A program made the translations under genes and the position numbers. Below are positions 16,569 through 24,642 of a stretch of DNA of 64,000 bases, one piece after another. Each line of letters begins with the position of its first letter. Positions within the stretch are counted from its first letter, which is position 1. The notes under the pieces are model-generated. The model made no database searches, had not been told where the DNA came from, and was given only the letters and a program-made list of their open reading frames with translations. The stretch lies in the NCBI GenBank assembly GCA_051252515.1, contig JBPOFS010000007.1:124001-188000 (forward strand), given 5' to 3'. The DNA comes from UBA5078 sp051252515. GTDB taxonomy: Bacteria > Pseudomonadota > Gammaproteobacteria > Pseudomonadales > Pseudohongiellaceae.

Positions 16569-16799
16569 TCAGGGTACTGGATCATTAATTTTCATGACAA
16601 TATCACGAGCAGAACAGCGTAGTATTCTGCGAGTAGACATTACAAGGCCGCGTAGTGCCCCGTGCTTACAAACAGCTTGTTTAGCGAACTCAGAGCAGCT
16701 AGGTTCAAAATTACAGCTCACTCTGAAAATCTCATCGCCACCGCCGTTCTCTTGGTATTTCGAAATTGCTACTATCACGAATTTCTGTGCGTAATTCAT
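16569..16799 (-). CDS. YidD-like membrane insertion factor homologue
   Basis: From the ATG at 16799 the product has 76 residues with the YidD/DUF37 signature: an amphipathic N-terminus (AQKFVIVAISKYQE), CNFEPSCSEFAKQAV and RILRCSARD, ending DPVP. Chromosomal YidD sits beside rnpA and helps YidC-mediated insertion. This copy lies in a cassette array away from rnpA/yidC, with a GGGDE loop insertion, so it is a mobile paralogue. The longer frame upstream overlaps the DUF4177 gene and is less likely. Confidence 0.85.
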   Translation of the reverse strand: MNYAQKFVIVAISKYQENGGGDEIFRVSCNFEPSCSEFAKQAVCKHGALRGLVMSTRRILRCSARDIVMKINDPVP

Positions 16800-16810
16800 G
16801 TGCTCGTCAC

Positions 16811-17020
16811 CTAGCGACCAAGAGTAAGAATGACCGTTTCTCTTGTCCAGAATAGCCAAAACCGTTTCTGTTCGATCACCTGGAATACTAACTCCCACCC
16901 TTCAGCAGCAGCTTGATTAAGCGTCGCTTCAAGACGCTTAATCGGCAATCCTGAAGAGCCGAGTAGCAAGGTGCCGCAGCCCCCTTCTGTGACGATCTCT
17001 ACTTTGTATTCTTTGTGCAT
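16811..17020 (-). CDS. DUF4177-like protein
   Basis: This 69-residue protein has the DUF4177 pattern: a strand at the start (KEYKVEIVTEG), then the helix LEATLNQAAAEGWELVFQV and a closing strand (RETVILTLGR). Function unknown. It is the first gene of a cluster with yidD-like (11 bp gap) and TM2 genes. Confidence 0.82.
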   Translation of the reverse strand: MHKEYKVEIVTEGGCGTLLLGSSGLPIKRLEATLNQAAAEGWELVFQVIEQKRFWLFWTRETVILTLGR

Positions 17021-17076
17021 CTAATATCACTCCCTTCACTATTCTTTGTCTTCCGGATTAATTTGACTATAGGAAC

Positions 17077-17153
17077 ACGTAACGCCCGGCTCAAACGCCG
17101 TTTGGAGCCGCAAAGCGGCGGATAAATGGTCTCTGTGGAACCGATTGTTATAG
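17077..17153 (-). repeat. attC site
   Basis: ACGTAAC (17077) and GTTATAG (17147) bracket 77 bp with CCGTTTGGAGCCGC / GCGGCGGATAAATGG arms. Confidence 0.82.
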
Positions 17154-17609
17154 AGAATTTGGCACTGCGACATATGCCTCTTTGACATTGCGCTTAAACC
17201 CTGCCGATTCATAAAAGTTAATCGTACTCTCATTTCGCTTTCCCGTCATCAACGTGACTTTGTGGCAATTTTTAGCCCACGCACAAGCGAGTGCTGCTGA
17301 CAGGACAGCTCTACCATATCCAAGCCTTCGAAACTCTCCATGCGTTACCACGTTTTCGATAACACCATATGGACGGCAAGATCTTGTAAGGTTTGGAATA
17401 ATTGAGATGGCACAGGAACTGACTAACTTTTCATCGACAAACTTACCAAAGTATTTGATGCATTCATTGCAAATCGCCTCATTCCAAACTCTCTCAACTT
17501 GTTGCCTTTCAGGCATAGGTGTATCTACTGTATGCAGATGTAAATACAACTCAAGTAGCTGATCCAAATCATGCTTAACGAGTTCGCGTGTACTCAAAAT
17601 AATTCCCAT
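17148..17609 (-). CDS. GNAT-family N-acetyltransferase
   Basis: About 153 residues from the ATG at 17609 (MGIILSTREL). The acetyl-CoA motif is VTHGEFRRLGYGRAVLSAAL, and the C-terminal part has the NESTINFYESAGFKRN motif. The N-terminus is diverged, so the substrate is unknown. Its stop codon overlaps the attC right core. Confidence 0.88.
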   Translation of the reverse strand: MGIILSTRELVKHDLDQLLELYLHLHTVDTPMPERQQVERVWNEAICNECIKYFGKFVDEKLVSSCAISIIPNLTRSCRPYGVIENVVTHGEFRRLGYGRAVLSAALACAWAKNCHKVTLMTGKRNESTINFYESAGFKRNVKEAYVAVPNSL

Positions 17610-17707
17610 TAACGCCATTGATCAGGCGACCAAGAATTTTGGCGTGGCTTTTGCGCTAGCAAAAGGCATGACAGCATGCTTTGGTCGCTCAAAACAGTTT
17701 GTTATGT
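17607..17707 (-). repeat. attC site (long, GGCGTGGC type)
   Basis: CATTAAC (17607) and GTTATGT (17701) bracket 101 bp. Inner stem GGCGTGGCTTTTGCG / GCAAAAGGCATGAC is shared with the sites at 24490, 28639 and 37677. Confidence 0.87.
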
Positions 17708-17711
17708 GTGG

Positions 17712-18089
17712 TCACGCTATGTACCTCATGCTCATCACCATTGCTGGCAACCACACTACACATGCAAGAAAAATTGAACAAGCGAAGACTGCCAGCACAA
17801 CACTCGCGCTGGCGTGAGTAAAACAAATGCGCGGCTTGAAAATGTAAAGCTTTGCAACAAGTGAGGCCGTAGCAGAAATACTACTTTTGATCTCCAGAAG
17901 TCGAGTCTGCATTACAGATACTACAGGTCTTGCGTATGCAAATAGGAATACAAGCAACGCTTCGAGACCCATGAAATCAGCCAAGATAATAAAATCAATG
18001 GCGAAAGGTGCGAAGTATGGAGCAGCAAAAATTACAGCCACGATAAGGAGAATCTTAATCTTGGCATTCCGATCAAAATCGAATTTCAT
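17712..18089 (-). CDS. Unknown membrane protein
   Basis: This 125-residue protein has four hydrophobic segments: one near residues 12-32, one around ALLVFLFAYARP, one around ASASVVLAVFACSIFLACVV and a short one at the end. No family is recognised. It is a single-gene cassette bounded by attC sites at 17607 and 18105. Confidence 0.65.
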   Translation of the reverse strand: MKFDFDRNAKIKILLIVAVIFAAPYFAPFAIDFIILADFMGLEALLVFLFAYARPVVSVMQTRLLEIKSSISATASLVAKLYIFKPRICFTHASASVVLAVFACSIFLACVVWLPAMVMSMRYIA

Positions 18090-18104
18090 CGTGTTCCTTT
18101 AAGC

Positions 18105-18163
18105 AATTAGCGCCTCAAGAAGGAGCGCCGTTTGCGGCGTCCCACTTGCTTGACTTGTTAAAT
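18105..18163 (-). repeat. attC site (variant left core)
   Basis: The right core GTTAAAT (18157) and the GCGCCGTTTGCGGCG hairpin are clear. The left core reads AATTAGC instead of a YYYAAC type. The methyltransferase reading frame runs into it. Confidence 0.65.
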
Positions 18164-18762
18164 CCTTTCTGGGCAACAACGGAATATCTGTGCCAAAATT
18201 GATGCTCCCCATCAGATGCAACCCCAGAACTTTTATGTTCAATGAAAGATTCAATTTTAAAATCTCTATGCCAATACATAACCTTTTCTTTGGATGCTAC
18301 GTATACATCCGGCCAAAAGGCTTCCTTTTTATAATTAGGACCGGCCATTGTATCTTCGGGCCCTACAAAGGAACCTACGAAAACACCTCCAGGAAGTAAT
18401 GAGCTTGTGATCTTATCCCAAACCTCATCAAACTTATTCTCAGGACAAAAACACAGGCTTGAGTCGGCTACTACAAGTGAGGCTGAAGGATATATAAACC
18501 CATCAAATGTGCTCTGAGTTAATAAAACATTGTTGTCATCACCAAACCGAGATCTACAGCGTTCAATAGCTTCTGATTCTATATCAAAAGCATGTACTTG
18601 AAATTCATTGGCACGAAGGTATGCTATGTCGCTTCCTGCTCCGCATCCACAGTCAATAGCTATCTTGGGGCCATCAACTAATTTTACGGCTAGTTTAAGA
18701 TCGTCTCGAGTATCGCGATTTTCTGTTGCATCTAAGTATTCGGATATTTCTTTGGAAGACAC
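18115..18762 (-). CDS. Class I SAM-dependent methyltransferase
   Basis: About 215 residues from the GTG at 18762, which is preceded by AGGAG 7 bases away. SAM-binding motif I is AIDCGCGAGSD, with HAFDIESEAIER as motif II and VVADSSLCFCPENKFDEVW as the post-II region. Closest general class is TehB/UbiE-like methyltransferases; the substrate is unknown. The last dozen or so residues (NKSSKWDAANGAPS) are encoded by the attC, so the C-terminus was made by cassette insertion. Confidence 0.85.
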   Translation of the reverse strand: MSSKEISEYLDATENRDTRDDLKLAVKLVDGPKIAIDCGCGAGSDIAYLRANEFQVHAFDIESEAIERCRSRFGDDNNVLLTQSTFDGFIYPSASLVVADSSLCFCPENKFDEVWDKITSSLLPGGVFVGSFVGPEDTMAGPNYKKEAFWPDVYVASKEKVMYWHRDFKIESFIEHKSSGVASDGEHQFWHRYSVVAQKGFNKSSKWDAANGAPS

Positions 18763-18780
18763 TCCATGGCTCCTATGGAA

Positions 18781-18893
18781 ACCCAACGCCCTTGTTAAGG
18801 GGTGGGTTCGCCGCGCTTGGCTTGCGGATAAGATGGCGCAGCCATCCGCAAAGCAAGTGTGGTGAGGCCATCACATTGAACTGTTTGTTATGT
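18781..18893 (-). repeat. attC site (long)
   Basis: ACCCAAC (18781) and GTTATGT (18887) bracket 113 bp with an inner CTTGCGGATAAGATGGC / GCCATCCGCAAAGCAAG stem. Confidence 0.82.
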
Positions 18894-19032
18894 GTTGGTC
18901 TCATTCGTAATATTACTGTGACCTAAGGGCTACTTAGTAGCCAATAGCGGACTTAACGAAGCGGGTCGGTTGTTGAACTGAGCGAGTAAAGGCATCCTCA
19001 CCAGTATCACTGTTTTCCAATGATCTGTTTAT

Positions 19033-19734
19033 TCAACTCTTCCCCCGCGACACCACCGGTGCTTGATGGACAAATTTATTCCCCGCTGCTTCCTCCAACA
19101 TCCATTGCCCCATTGCGTGATAGGAGACTGGTGAGAAGGAATTAACTTTCCGATCAAAATGCTTAGTTGCAACAGGTGCTTGATCGATACCCTTGGAATT
19201 AACTGAAGCACGAACCAATGTCCATCGGATGTTTGGCAATGCGCCCGAGCCAAGCGCGTTTACCACCGCTTGTAATTCGCGAGAAGCTCGGCCTCTTGCT
19301 CCAGGTAAGGCAGAGAAAATACGGATAAACCAGTTCGCAGACTCGCCTGGTGGCGAAGTGACCATAGTGTTAATAATGAGGATTCGATCGACACCAGCAC
19401 TCAACATCGCTCCTTCAATATTCTCCATGTTCAAAGAAAGTAATGCAGAACTATCCGAGCTAGTCTTTGTCATTCCCATTGCCGTTAATACCGCATCACA
19501 GCCTGAGAACGCTTCCGCAAGAGCAGTTTTGTCGGAGAGAGATGTTATGGAAATAATTTGAGAGCCCTCTGGTACATCTGAAATACGCTCAGGTCGCGAA
19601 CGCACAATAGCGGTAAAATTAATGCCGAGTTCTCGGCACGCCTGCAGTATCCCATTACCTAGCCCACCAGCAGCCCCTATTACTGCAACGCGCCTTGGCA
19701 AGGATGGAGGGGGATTTTTGGAGTCTGTGATCAT
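19033..19734 (-). CDS. NAD(P)-binding SDR/NmrA-like protein
   Basis: The 233-residue protein begins with a Rossmann fold dinucleotide motif (AVIGAAGGLGNGI) and continues with the atypical short-chain dehydrogenase pattern (DAVLTAMGMTKT, then ILIINTMVTSPPG in place of the active-site strand). It lacks the YxxxK pair, as in NAD(P)H-binding NmrA/TMR-like proteins that sense redox state or act as reductases. Cassette gene with attC at 18781. Confidence 0.85.
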   Translation of the reverse strand: MITDSKNPPPSLPRRVAVIGAAGGLGNGILQACRELGINFTAIVRSRPERISDVPEGSQIISITSLSDKTALAEAFSGCDAVLTAMGMTKTSSDSSALLSLNMENIEGAMLSAGVDRILIINTMVTSPPGESANWFIRIFSALPGARGRASRELQAVVNALGSGALPNIRWTLVRASVNSKGIDQAPVATKHFDRKVNSFSPVSYHAMGQWMLEEAAGNKFVHQAPVVSRGKS

Positions 19735-19854
19735 ATTAGTTTCAGCCTAAGAGCGAAAAGTCGATATGCATCTCACACTAACACATATGCTATAAGCGCA
19801 CTGTTCATAATTCTTTGAATGTCCCCAACGGGTCGAATGCCGACGCTTCGAAAC

Positions 19855-19933
19855 ACATAACGCCCGCGCTCACGCGCAATTTTGGAGCTGCAAAGCAGCG
19901 GAGAAATTGTCGCTGTGCAGCCGATTGTTATGT
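19855..19933 (-). repeat. attC site
   Basis: ACATAAC (19855) and GTTATGT (19927) bracket 79 bp. The site is almost identical to that at 30449. Confidence 0.87.
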
Positions 19934-19965
19934 GTTGGTTTCATGAATCGAGATCCTCCAGCATG

Positions 19966-21330
19966 TCAAAGGCAATCATACGTGAACTTTTTGACATAGT
20001 AGGCAATATCAAAAGAGCCCGATGCAGAAATTCTGGCATTCCTTTGATCTCTCCGTTCAGAAAGCCAATCCGAAACGGACTCTGGAGAATCTCTCATATC
20101 AATGAAGTATTCATCCAGAGAATGCCCATGAAACATGTTTTCAATCCAATCAGCATGCGGCGCTTCCATCGGAATTGGGGCGGAATCTGGCCGGAAGCAC
20201 ATTTTAATCTCACCACTTCCTACCAGATTTAGTATGTTTACGAAATCTTCACCGTATTGGGCCCTGGCATAATACCCGAAAGGAGTCAGTGTTTGCTGGC
20301 GCTGACCTTGATCAATCAAGTAGTTCGGATACTCATGCTGCTCTGCAGCGATATGGTTTACTGAGGCGAAGACAAATACGCGGTCGGTTTGATTTAATTG
20401 CCCTAACACCCAGTCAAGATTGTCCACCATAACCCGATCCCGAATATTCTGCGATTTCCCCGTCCATGTGTAATCTCCCGAGGGCGTCCACTCCAGAGGC
20501 ATACGTCGAAACCATGAATCTGTTTGTCTTGCGGCAATGGCTATTCTTTCCGCCCACAAGTAGCTGTACTCCGAGCTAGCTGCTACATAGTCAAGTTTGC
20601 TACGCTGAATGAGTGAAATTACATCCTCAATCGTGGCAGTCAATCTGTCGCGTTGTAACTGAGACAGCGCCCCATAATCGTTGCCGGATGCCAATATAGG
20701 CAGCAGAGGTTCAATTCGCTGTCGAAACTCTTCAGCAGAATCAGCATCCACATCATTTAGGTATACCAAGACATCTCTCAATGGAGCGTCGGGTTTTCGT
20801 GTCGCAATAATCCCAGGCGGACTACCTGAGATATCCATCCCGAAGACCTGCACTTTCTGCTGCCCGATTGGAAGGGAATCATTGTGCTCTCTGATCCATT
20901 CGAGAAGAGAGCGATTTCCTTGAAACTGATCAAATCTATTTGACAGCCCTTCCAGTAAACTGTTTTCAAGGTTGTTCTCGGTCCCAATCACATAATCGTT
21001 CAGCGCTTTACTCTCAGTGACACCAGACTCAATAACAATCGCTTTAAAATCTAACTCTTCTACGAGATATTTGAACAACCGATTTCTGAAGACCACCGAT
21101 TCAGCGGCAGAGTGCAGACTTTCGCTTAAACCGACGATTCTTGCATCGCCTATCATTTCCCCAATAGGCTCCAGATCATAGTTGGGGTCATCGAGAGAAG
21201 ACCCTTTCACTTCGAAAGCCGAGGATTCTGCCCAGTCTGCAAACGCCTCGATTAGGTCCGAATCGGTTTGTGCTTGAGCGTACACGCTAAATACGAGCAC
21301 TGTTAGGATTAGCAAAGCATTTACACGCAT
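19966..21330 (-). CDS. Erythromycin esterase-like protein, exported
   Basis: This 454-residue protein has a signal peptide (about 1-20, ending AQA) and the Ere/PF05139 fold: RIVGLSESLHSA with the catalytic Glu and His, KAIVIESGVTESKALN, LLEWIREHND and FVFASVNHIAAEQHE. Ere enzymes hydrolyse the macrolactone ring of macrolides; many chromosomal relatives act on unknown esters. Presence in an integron cassette is notable since ereA is itself a known cassette gene, but a resistance role here is inference. Confidence 0.87.
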   Translation of the reverse strand: MRVNALLILTVLVFSVYAQAQTDSDLIEAFADWAESSAFEVKGSSLDDPNYDLEPIGEMIGDARIVGLSESLHSAAESVVFRNRLFKYLVEELDFKAIVIESGVTESKALNDYVIGTENNLENSLLEGLSNRFDQFQGNRSLLEWIREHNDSLPIGQQKVQVFGMDISGSPPGIIATRKPDAPLRDVLVYLNDVDADSAEEFRQRIEPLLPILASGNDYGALSQLQRDRLTATIEDVISLIQRSKLDYVAASSEYSYLWAERIAIAARQTDSWFRRMPLEWTPSGDYTWTGKSQNIRDRVMVDNLDWVLGQLNQTDRVFVFASVNHIAAEQHEYPNYLIDQGQRQQTLTPFGYYARAQYGEDFVNILNLVGSGEIKMCFRPDSAPIPMEAPHADWIENMFHGHSLDEYFIDMRDSPESVSDWLSERRDQRNARISASGSFDIAYYVKKFTYDCL

Positions 21331-21434
21331 ATTCAGGCTCCGATTGAGTGCTCTCTTAGGGTTCCCGTTTCAACACAACAGCTCGATACTTTCGATAAGA
21401 GTTTCGTAATTCATTGGCACTCCGGCTAGGAGAC

Positions 21435-21536
21435 ACATAACGCCGTTTTAAGCAGCAAATTGCAGTTGGCTAAAATAAGTGAGGCACGAACAAAAAGCCA
21501 ACTGTAATTTGTCCGACTTGAAAACCCTTGTTATAC
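21435..21536 (-). repeat. attC site (long)
   Basis: ACATAAC (21435) and GTTATAC (21530) bracket 102 bp; AATTGCAGTTGGCT pairs with AGCCAACTGTAATT. Confidence 0.87.
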
Positions 21537-21562
21537 CGTTGCCGCCGCATAGTACATTGATT

Positions 21563-21739
21563 TTATTTGGAATTATTAAAGCTGCTTAAAGCAATACCAA
21601 TTCCTGCACCGATAACTATACCAATACCCGCATTATCAAAAACAAATTTGCCAAAAATAATACCTATTCCAGCTCCCATAGCTATAGCTAGACCCATATT
21701 GCTAGTTTTAGGTGTTCTGCTTTTATCATCTTCGTTCAT
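21563..21739 (-). CDS. Small glycine-rich membrane protein
   Basis: From the ATG at 21739 the product has 58 residues. A charged N-terminus (MNEDDKSRTPKT) is followed by a GxxxG-rich stretch (GLAIAMGAGIGIIFGK and GIGIVIGAGIGIALS) that looks like a glycine-zipper membrane protein. The longer frame up to 21901 crosses the next attC and is not credible. Unknown function; small glycine-zipper proteins are common cassette cargo. Confidence 0.7.
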   Translation of the reverse strand: MNEDDKSRTPKTSNMGLAIAMGAGIGIIFGKFVFDNAGIGIVIGAGIGIALSSFNNSK

Positions 21740-21782
21740 CTGAAATATCCTTATTATGAGTATCACACCAATGTATGAAACC

Positions 21783-21843
21783 GTATAACGCCCATGTTCA
21801 ACGGCGTCGCGAACGCGGCGTCCGTTGCAACTGTTTGTTAGTA
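21783..21843 (-). repeat. attC site
   Basis: GTATAAC (21783) and GTTAGTA (21837) bracket 61 bp with a GGCGTCGCGAACGCGGCG hairpin. Confidence 0.82.
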
Positions 21844-22727
21844 GCCATTTTCTCGGATTCAACGCGCCTAGAAATTCCGAATGAAAACTTCGCATGGTCA
21901 TCAGGAATCCTTAGCTTTTGCTTCTTAACGATTCGAATTCCAGAGAGTGATCCGGCAATCATCATTACAGCTGCTAGATAGAGGATGGCTGACAATATGT
22001 AGGAAACTACCCTAAATATTAGGAATATTGGAATACTGTTTAACCACATCCAAGAAGCATTCTCGATAACAGGGAAGTTTTCACCGGATCCATAGAAGGC
22101 TAATCCAGCTATGCATGAGCCGACAAAAAATATAGCTAAACCCGCTAAAAATGGGCCAGTTTCAAAAGAGCTATTATGCGAGTAGCTCTCAGTTTCAACA
22201 AGGTCATGAGTTAATCTCTCTATACTGAGAGTAGGTGGCAAGTCTTCGGCGACTATGCTAAAAACCATGCCTTCTAGCTCTGGCTCTCCCTTCAGCATCA
22301 ACTTGAAAATAAAGTATTCGTGCTGATTCAGAATTGAGAAATCAAATGTAATTGTGTTTTTTTCGCTGTCTATAGATAGCGTTACCTTGCGACCCGGAGG
22401 CGAGACATGAACTATGGTTGCGTCTAGGATTTCTGTATCTCTTGGCAGTTGTAACTTTAGCATTTCAATAACTGCGCTTATTGCTTTCTCCCCGGTGTTC
22501 GCAACAAGAAATTGTACTTGCTGTAAGTTATCAACTTCTGAACCTTCGTATTCGATGCGCAGTCTTTTTCTTAGGCTTGAATCAATTCGTGGGAACACAT
22601 TTGACTGCATTTGAACGAAAGGTGTTAGCCTTTTGCTAACTGAGCGATGATAGTAGTGCTTGCTTACCAGTATCGTGGCAATTACCCCGATGAAAAGGCC
22701 TGCTATAGTCAAGAAAAAGTTAATCAC
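21798..22727 (-). CDS. Unknown membrane protein with attC-derived tail
   Basis: The 309-residue protein has an N-terminal membrane anchor (residues 3-21), a soluble beta-rich middle (about 40-175) and two or three further membrane helices (about 190-275). No family is recognised. The last 13 or so residues (NKQLQRTPRSRRR) are encoded by the attC, the arginine-rich tail type seen when a cassette frame reads into its own recombination site. Confidence 0.65.
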   Translation of the reverse strand: MINFFLTIAGLFIGVIATILVSKHYYHRSVSKRLTPFVQMQSNVFPRIDSSLRKRLRIEYEGSEVDNLQQVQFLVANTGEKAISAVIEMLKLQLPRDTEILDATIVHVSPPGRKVTLSIDSEKNTITFDFSILNQHEYFIFKLMLKGEPELEGMVFSIVAEDLPPTLSIERLTHDLVETESYSHNSSFETGPFLAGLAIFFVGSCIAGLAFYGSGENFPVIENASWMWLNSIPIFLIFRVVSYILSAILYLAAVMMIAGSLSGIRIVKKQKLRIPDDHAKFSFGISRRVESEKMATNKQLQRTPRSRRR

Positions 22728-22753
22728 TAATTTTGCCCTTGATTGGTGCTCGC

Positions 22754-22871
22754 TACTAACGCCAAGTTCAGTGGTAACCGAAGCGGAGCGGGTTTAGCGC
22801 AATAAAATGTGCGAAGCACATTGCGCAAAAACTGCGGAGCTTTAGGCATCCACTGCAACGTCTGGTTAGGC
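22754..22871 (-). repeat. attC site (long)
   Basis: TACTAAC (22754) and GTTAGGC (22865) bracket 118 bp; AATGTGCGAAGCACATT is the inner stem. Confidence 0.87.
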
Positions 22872-23350
22872 TAGATGACCAGAGTATAAACGATGAATTT
22901 ACGCCCATTTTGTTCAAAATCGCCGTCCCTAGAAAAACCAAATGACTCGTAAAGCCGTTGTGCATTGACCATAGTCGGCTGGGTCCACAATATAATTTTG
23001 GAGCGACCATCATATTTGGCCTTAGCTATAACATTTAAGATAAGCAACCTGCCTAACCCACAGTTACGATAATTTGATTTAACGCCGAGCAACTGCATTT
23101 CAACTTCATTACCGCGGGCTATACGCCTCGCCTTAGACTCTGGTGGTACTAAAATAACAATACCTGCAAGATCATTTGTTCGCTCATCGCGCGCTCCGAA
23201 CAATGTTCCACGTTGTCTAACTGCCGAAGGCTCGAACATACTTCCTGCGATCGCTGCATCGGTGTAACCACCATCAACGTAGACCTGCGTCAGTAGGTCG
23301 GTAAGTTCAGCATCTTCGACCTCAATACTCTCTACAACTTCCAGATCCAA
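22871..23350 (-). CDS. GNAT-family N-acetyltransferase
   Basis: About 160 residues from a TTG at 23350, chosen because AGGAG lies 7 bases before it. The frame stays open 15 codons further into the upstream attC, which is not native coding. The acetyl-CoA motif is VKSNYRNCGLGRLLILNVI, with TQPTMVNAQRLYESFGF near the C-terminus. Substrate unknown. Confidence 0.85.
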   Translation of the reverse strand: MDLEVVESIEVEDAELTDLLTQVYVDGGYTDAAIAGSMFEPSAVRQRGTLFGARDERTNDLAGIVILVPPESKARRIARGNEVEMQLLGVKSNYRNCGLGRLLILNVIAKAKYDGRSKIILWTQPTMVNAQRLYESFGFSRDGDFEQNGRKFIVYTLVI

Positions 23351-23377
23351 ATGTATTCTCCTAGTGAGCCACCGAGA

Positions 23378-23434
23378 GCCTAACGCTCGCCTCAAGTGCG
23401 CGCTAGTGTGTCACTTTGAAGGCGCTTGTTAGGC
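23378..23434 (-). repeat. attC site
   Basis: GCCTAAC (23378) and GTTAGGC (23428) bracket 57 bp. The inner 43 bases are identical to the site at 30974. Confidence 0.87.
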
Positions 23435-23451
23435 GAATGTTCTAAGTTCAC

Positions 23452-23931
23452 TCAGTCTCCAATTTCGACACTTGTGATCATTTCATCTGTATGGTCACAT
23501 CGAATATTCGATTCAACTGCAAACTGCTCATCTTCTTCAATAAGTTTTAAGTACTGAGGCTTATGATGAGCCAATCCAGATTGGCAAATATTGTAAGTTT
23601 CGTCCCAAAGTGAGGACACTTGTCGCAGGCAGCCCTCAATGTAAAGTAAATCTACGCGAAGCTGTTTTTGCTCTAATAGCAAAGATTCTCGCGCCTCATT
23701 TTCTAATCCGTCAATCCTTTCCAGCAAACTCATAAATCTGCGCTCAAGACGGTTAAAGCAATTTCTAGCCTTGTCAATTCTCACCAAGAATTCAGCTCTC
23801 TCACGTGAGAAAACAAGTCGAGACTCCTCTACTTTCACTTGTACGGAATGTAGGTACGCGAGGTAGCTTATCCATGCAGATAGTAACGACACTACTAGCG
23901 CAAGCCCCGCAATCAAAACTGATGTTTCCAT
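23452..23931 (-). CDS. Unknown membrane-anchored coiled-coil protein
   Basis: This 159-residue protein has one N-terminal membrane helix (about 5-26) and a long charged helix (about 32-110, with RRFMSLLERIDGLENEARES) likely to form a coiled coil. The C-terminus is acidic. No family is recognised. Single-gene cassette. Confidence 0.65.
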   Translation of the reverse strand: METSVLIAGLALVVSLLSAWISYLAYLHSVQVKVEESRLVFSRERAEFLVRIDKARNCFNRLERRFMSLLERIDGLENEARESLLLEQKQLRVDLLYIEGCLRQVSSLWDETYNICQSGLAHHKPQYLKLIEEDEQFAVESNIRCDHTDEMITSVEIGD

Positions 23932-23935
23932 ATTA

Positions 23936-24073
23936 GCCTAACGTCTTGCTCACCGGCAGACAAAGTGGTGATGTTTTTGTGAAAAAATGAGCGTAGCGAA
24001 TGCACAAAAGCAGCACCGCTTTGGCTGTCCAGCGGAGCCGAAGGCGGAGCGATGGTTGAGCATCTTGTTATGT
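23936..24073 (-). repeat. attC site (long)
   Basis: GCCTAAC (23936) and GTTATGT (24067) bracket 138 bp. The arms TCTTGCTCACC and GGTTGAGCATCTTG pair imperfectly. Confidence 0.82.
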
Positions 24074-24084
24074 TGCATTGCCCG

Positions 24085-24441
24085 TTAAACCTGCCATAGT
24101 CCACTTTGAATAGAGCCATAAAATAAAATTGCGCACTTTCCGCGACCAGGTATTTCCATAGGCGGAACCGCGACCTCAGCTCCCTCATTTTTTGCTTCGC
24201 TTACTGCTTGTTCTATGTCTGCAACAAGATAGTAAGGACGGGTCACAGGTTCTTCAGCATTATGCATAGGGGCTCTAACACCAAGAGTTGCACCACCAGC
24301 GAGGACGGCTGTACGAGCCCCTCCTAACTCAGCAATGGCATCACTAAATGATGCCCCCAATGTTTGTGAGTAGGACGTACAAATATTCTCGACATCAGGA
24401 GTTACTACTTCAAGATAATGGAGCTTAGTCGGATTTTTCAT
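24085..24441 (-). CDS. VOC/glyoxalase superfamily protein
   Basis: About 118 residues from the ATG at 24441 (GGGAG lies 8 bases upstream). The fold is two betaalphabetabetabeta modules: KLHYLEVVTPDVENI at the start, LGVRAPMHNAEEP in the middle, and YLVADIEQAVSEAKNEGAEV then GKCAILFYGSIQSGLW. VOC proteins include glyoxalases, dioxygenases and antibiotic-binding proteins; the ligand is unknown. Confidence 0.88.
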   Translation of the reverse strand: MKNPTKLHYLEVVTPDVENICTSYSQTLGASFSDAIAELGGARTAVLAGGATLGVRAPMHNAEEPVTRPYYLVADIEQAVSEAKNEGAEVAVPPMEIPGRGKCAILFYGSIQSGLWQV

Positions 24442-24489
24442 AAGTGATACTCCCAACATTTAATGCGATAGTTTGAGACTATTTCTGCC

Positions 24490-24594
24490 ACATAACGCCC
24501 CTGATCTGGCGCGAAATTATGTTGGCGTGGCTTTTGCGCATTTTGCAAAAGGCATGACGACATACTTTTGTCGCTCAGGATCGGCTTGTTAGCG
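24490..24594 (-). repeat. attC site (GGCGTGGC type)
   Basis: ACATAAC (24490) and GTTAGCG (24588) bracket 105 bp with the GGCGTGGCTTTTGCG / GCAAAAGGCATGAC stem. It is the attC of the reverse transcriptase cassette. Confidence 0.87.
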
Positions 24595-24642
24595 AGCAGT
24601 GCTATTTGACTCCTATGCGTAGGAAGCAACCAATAAAACTCC

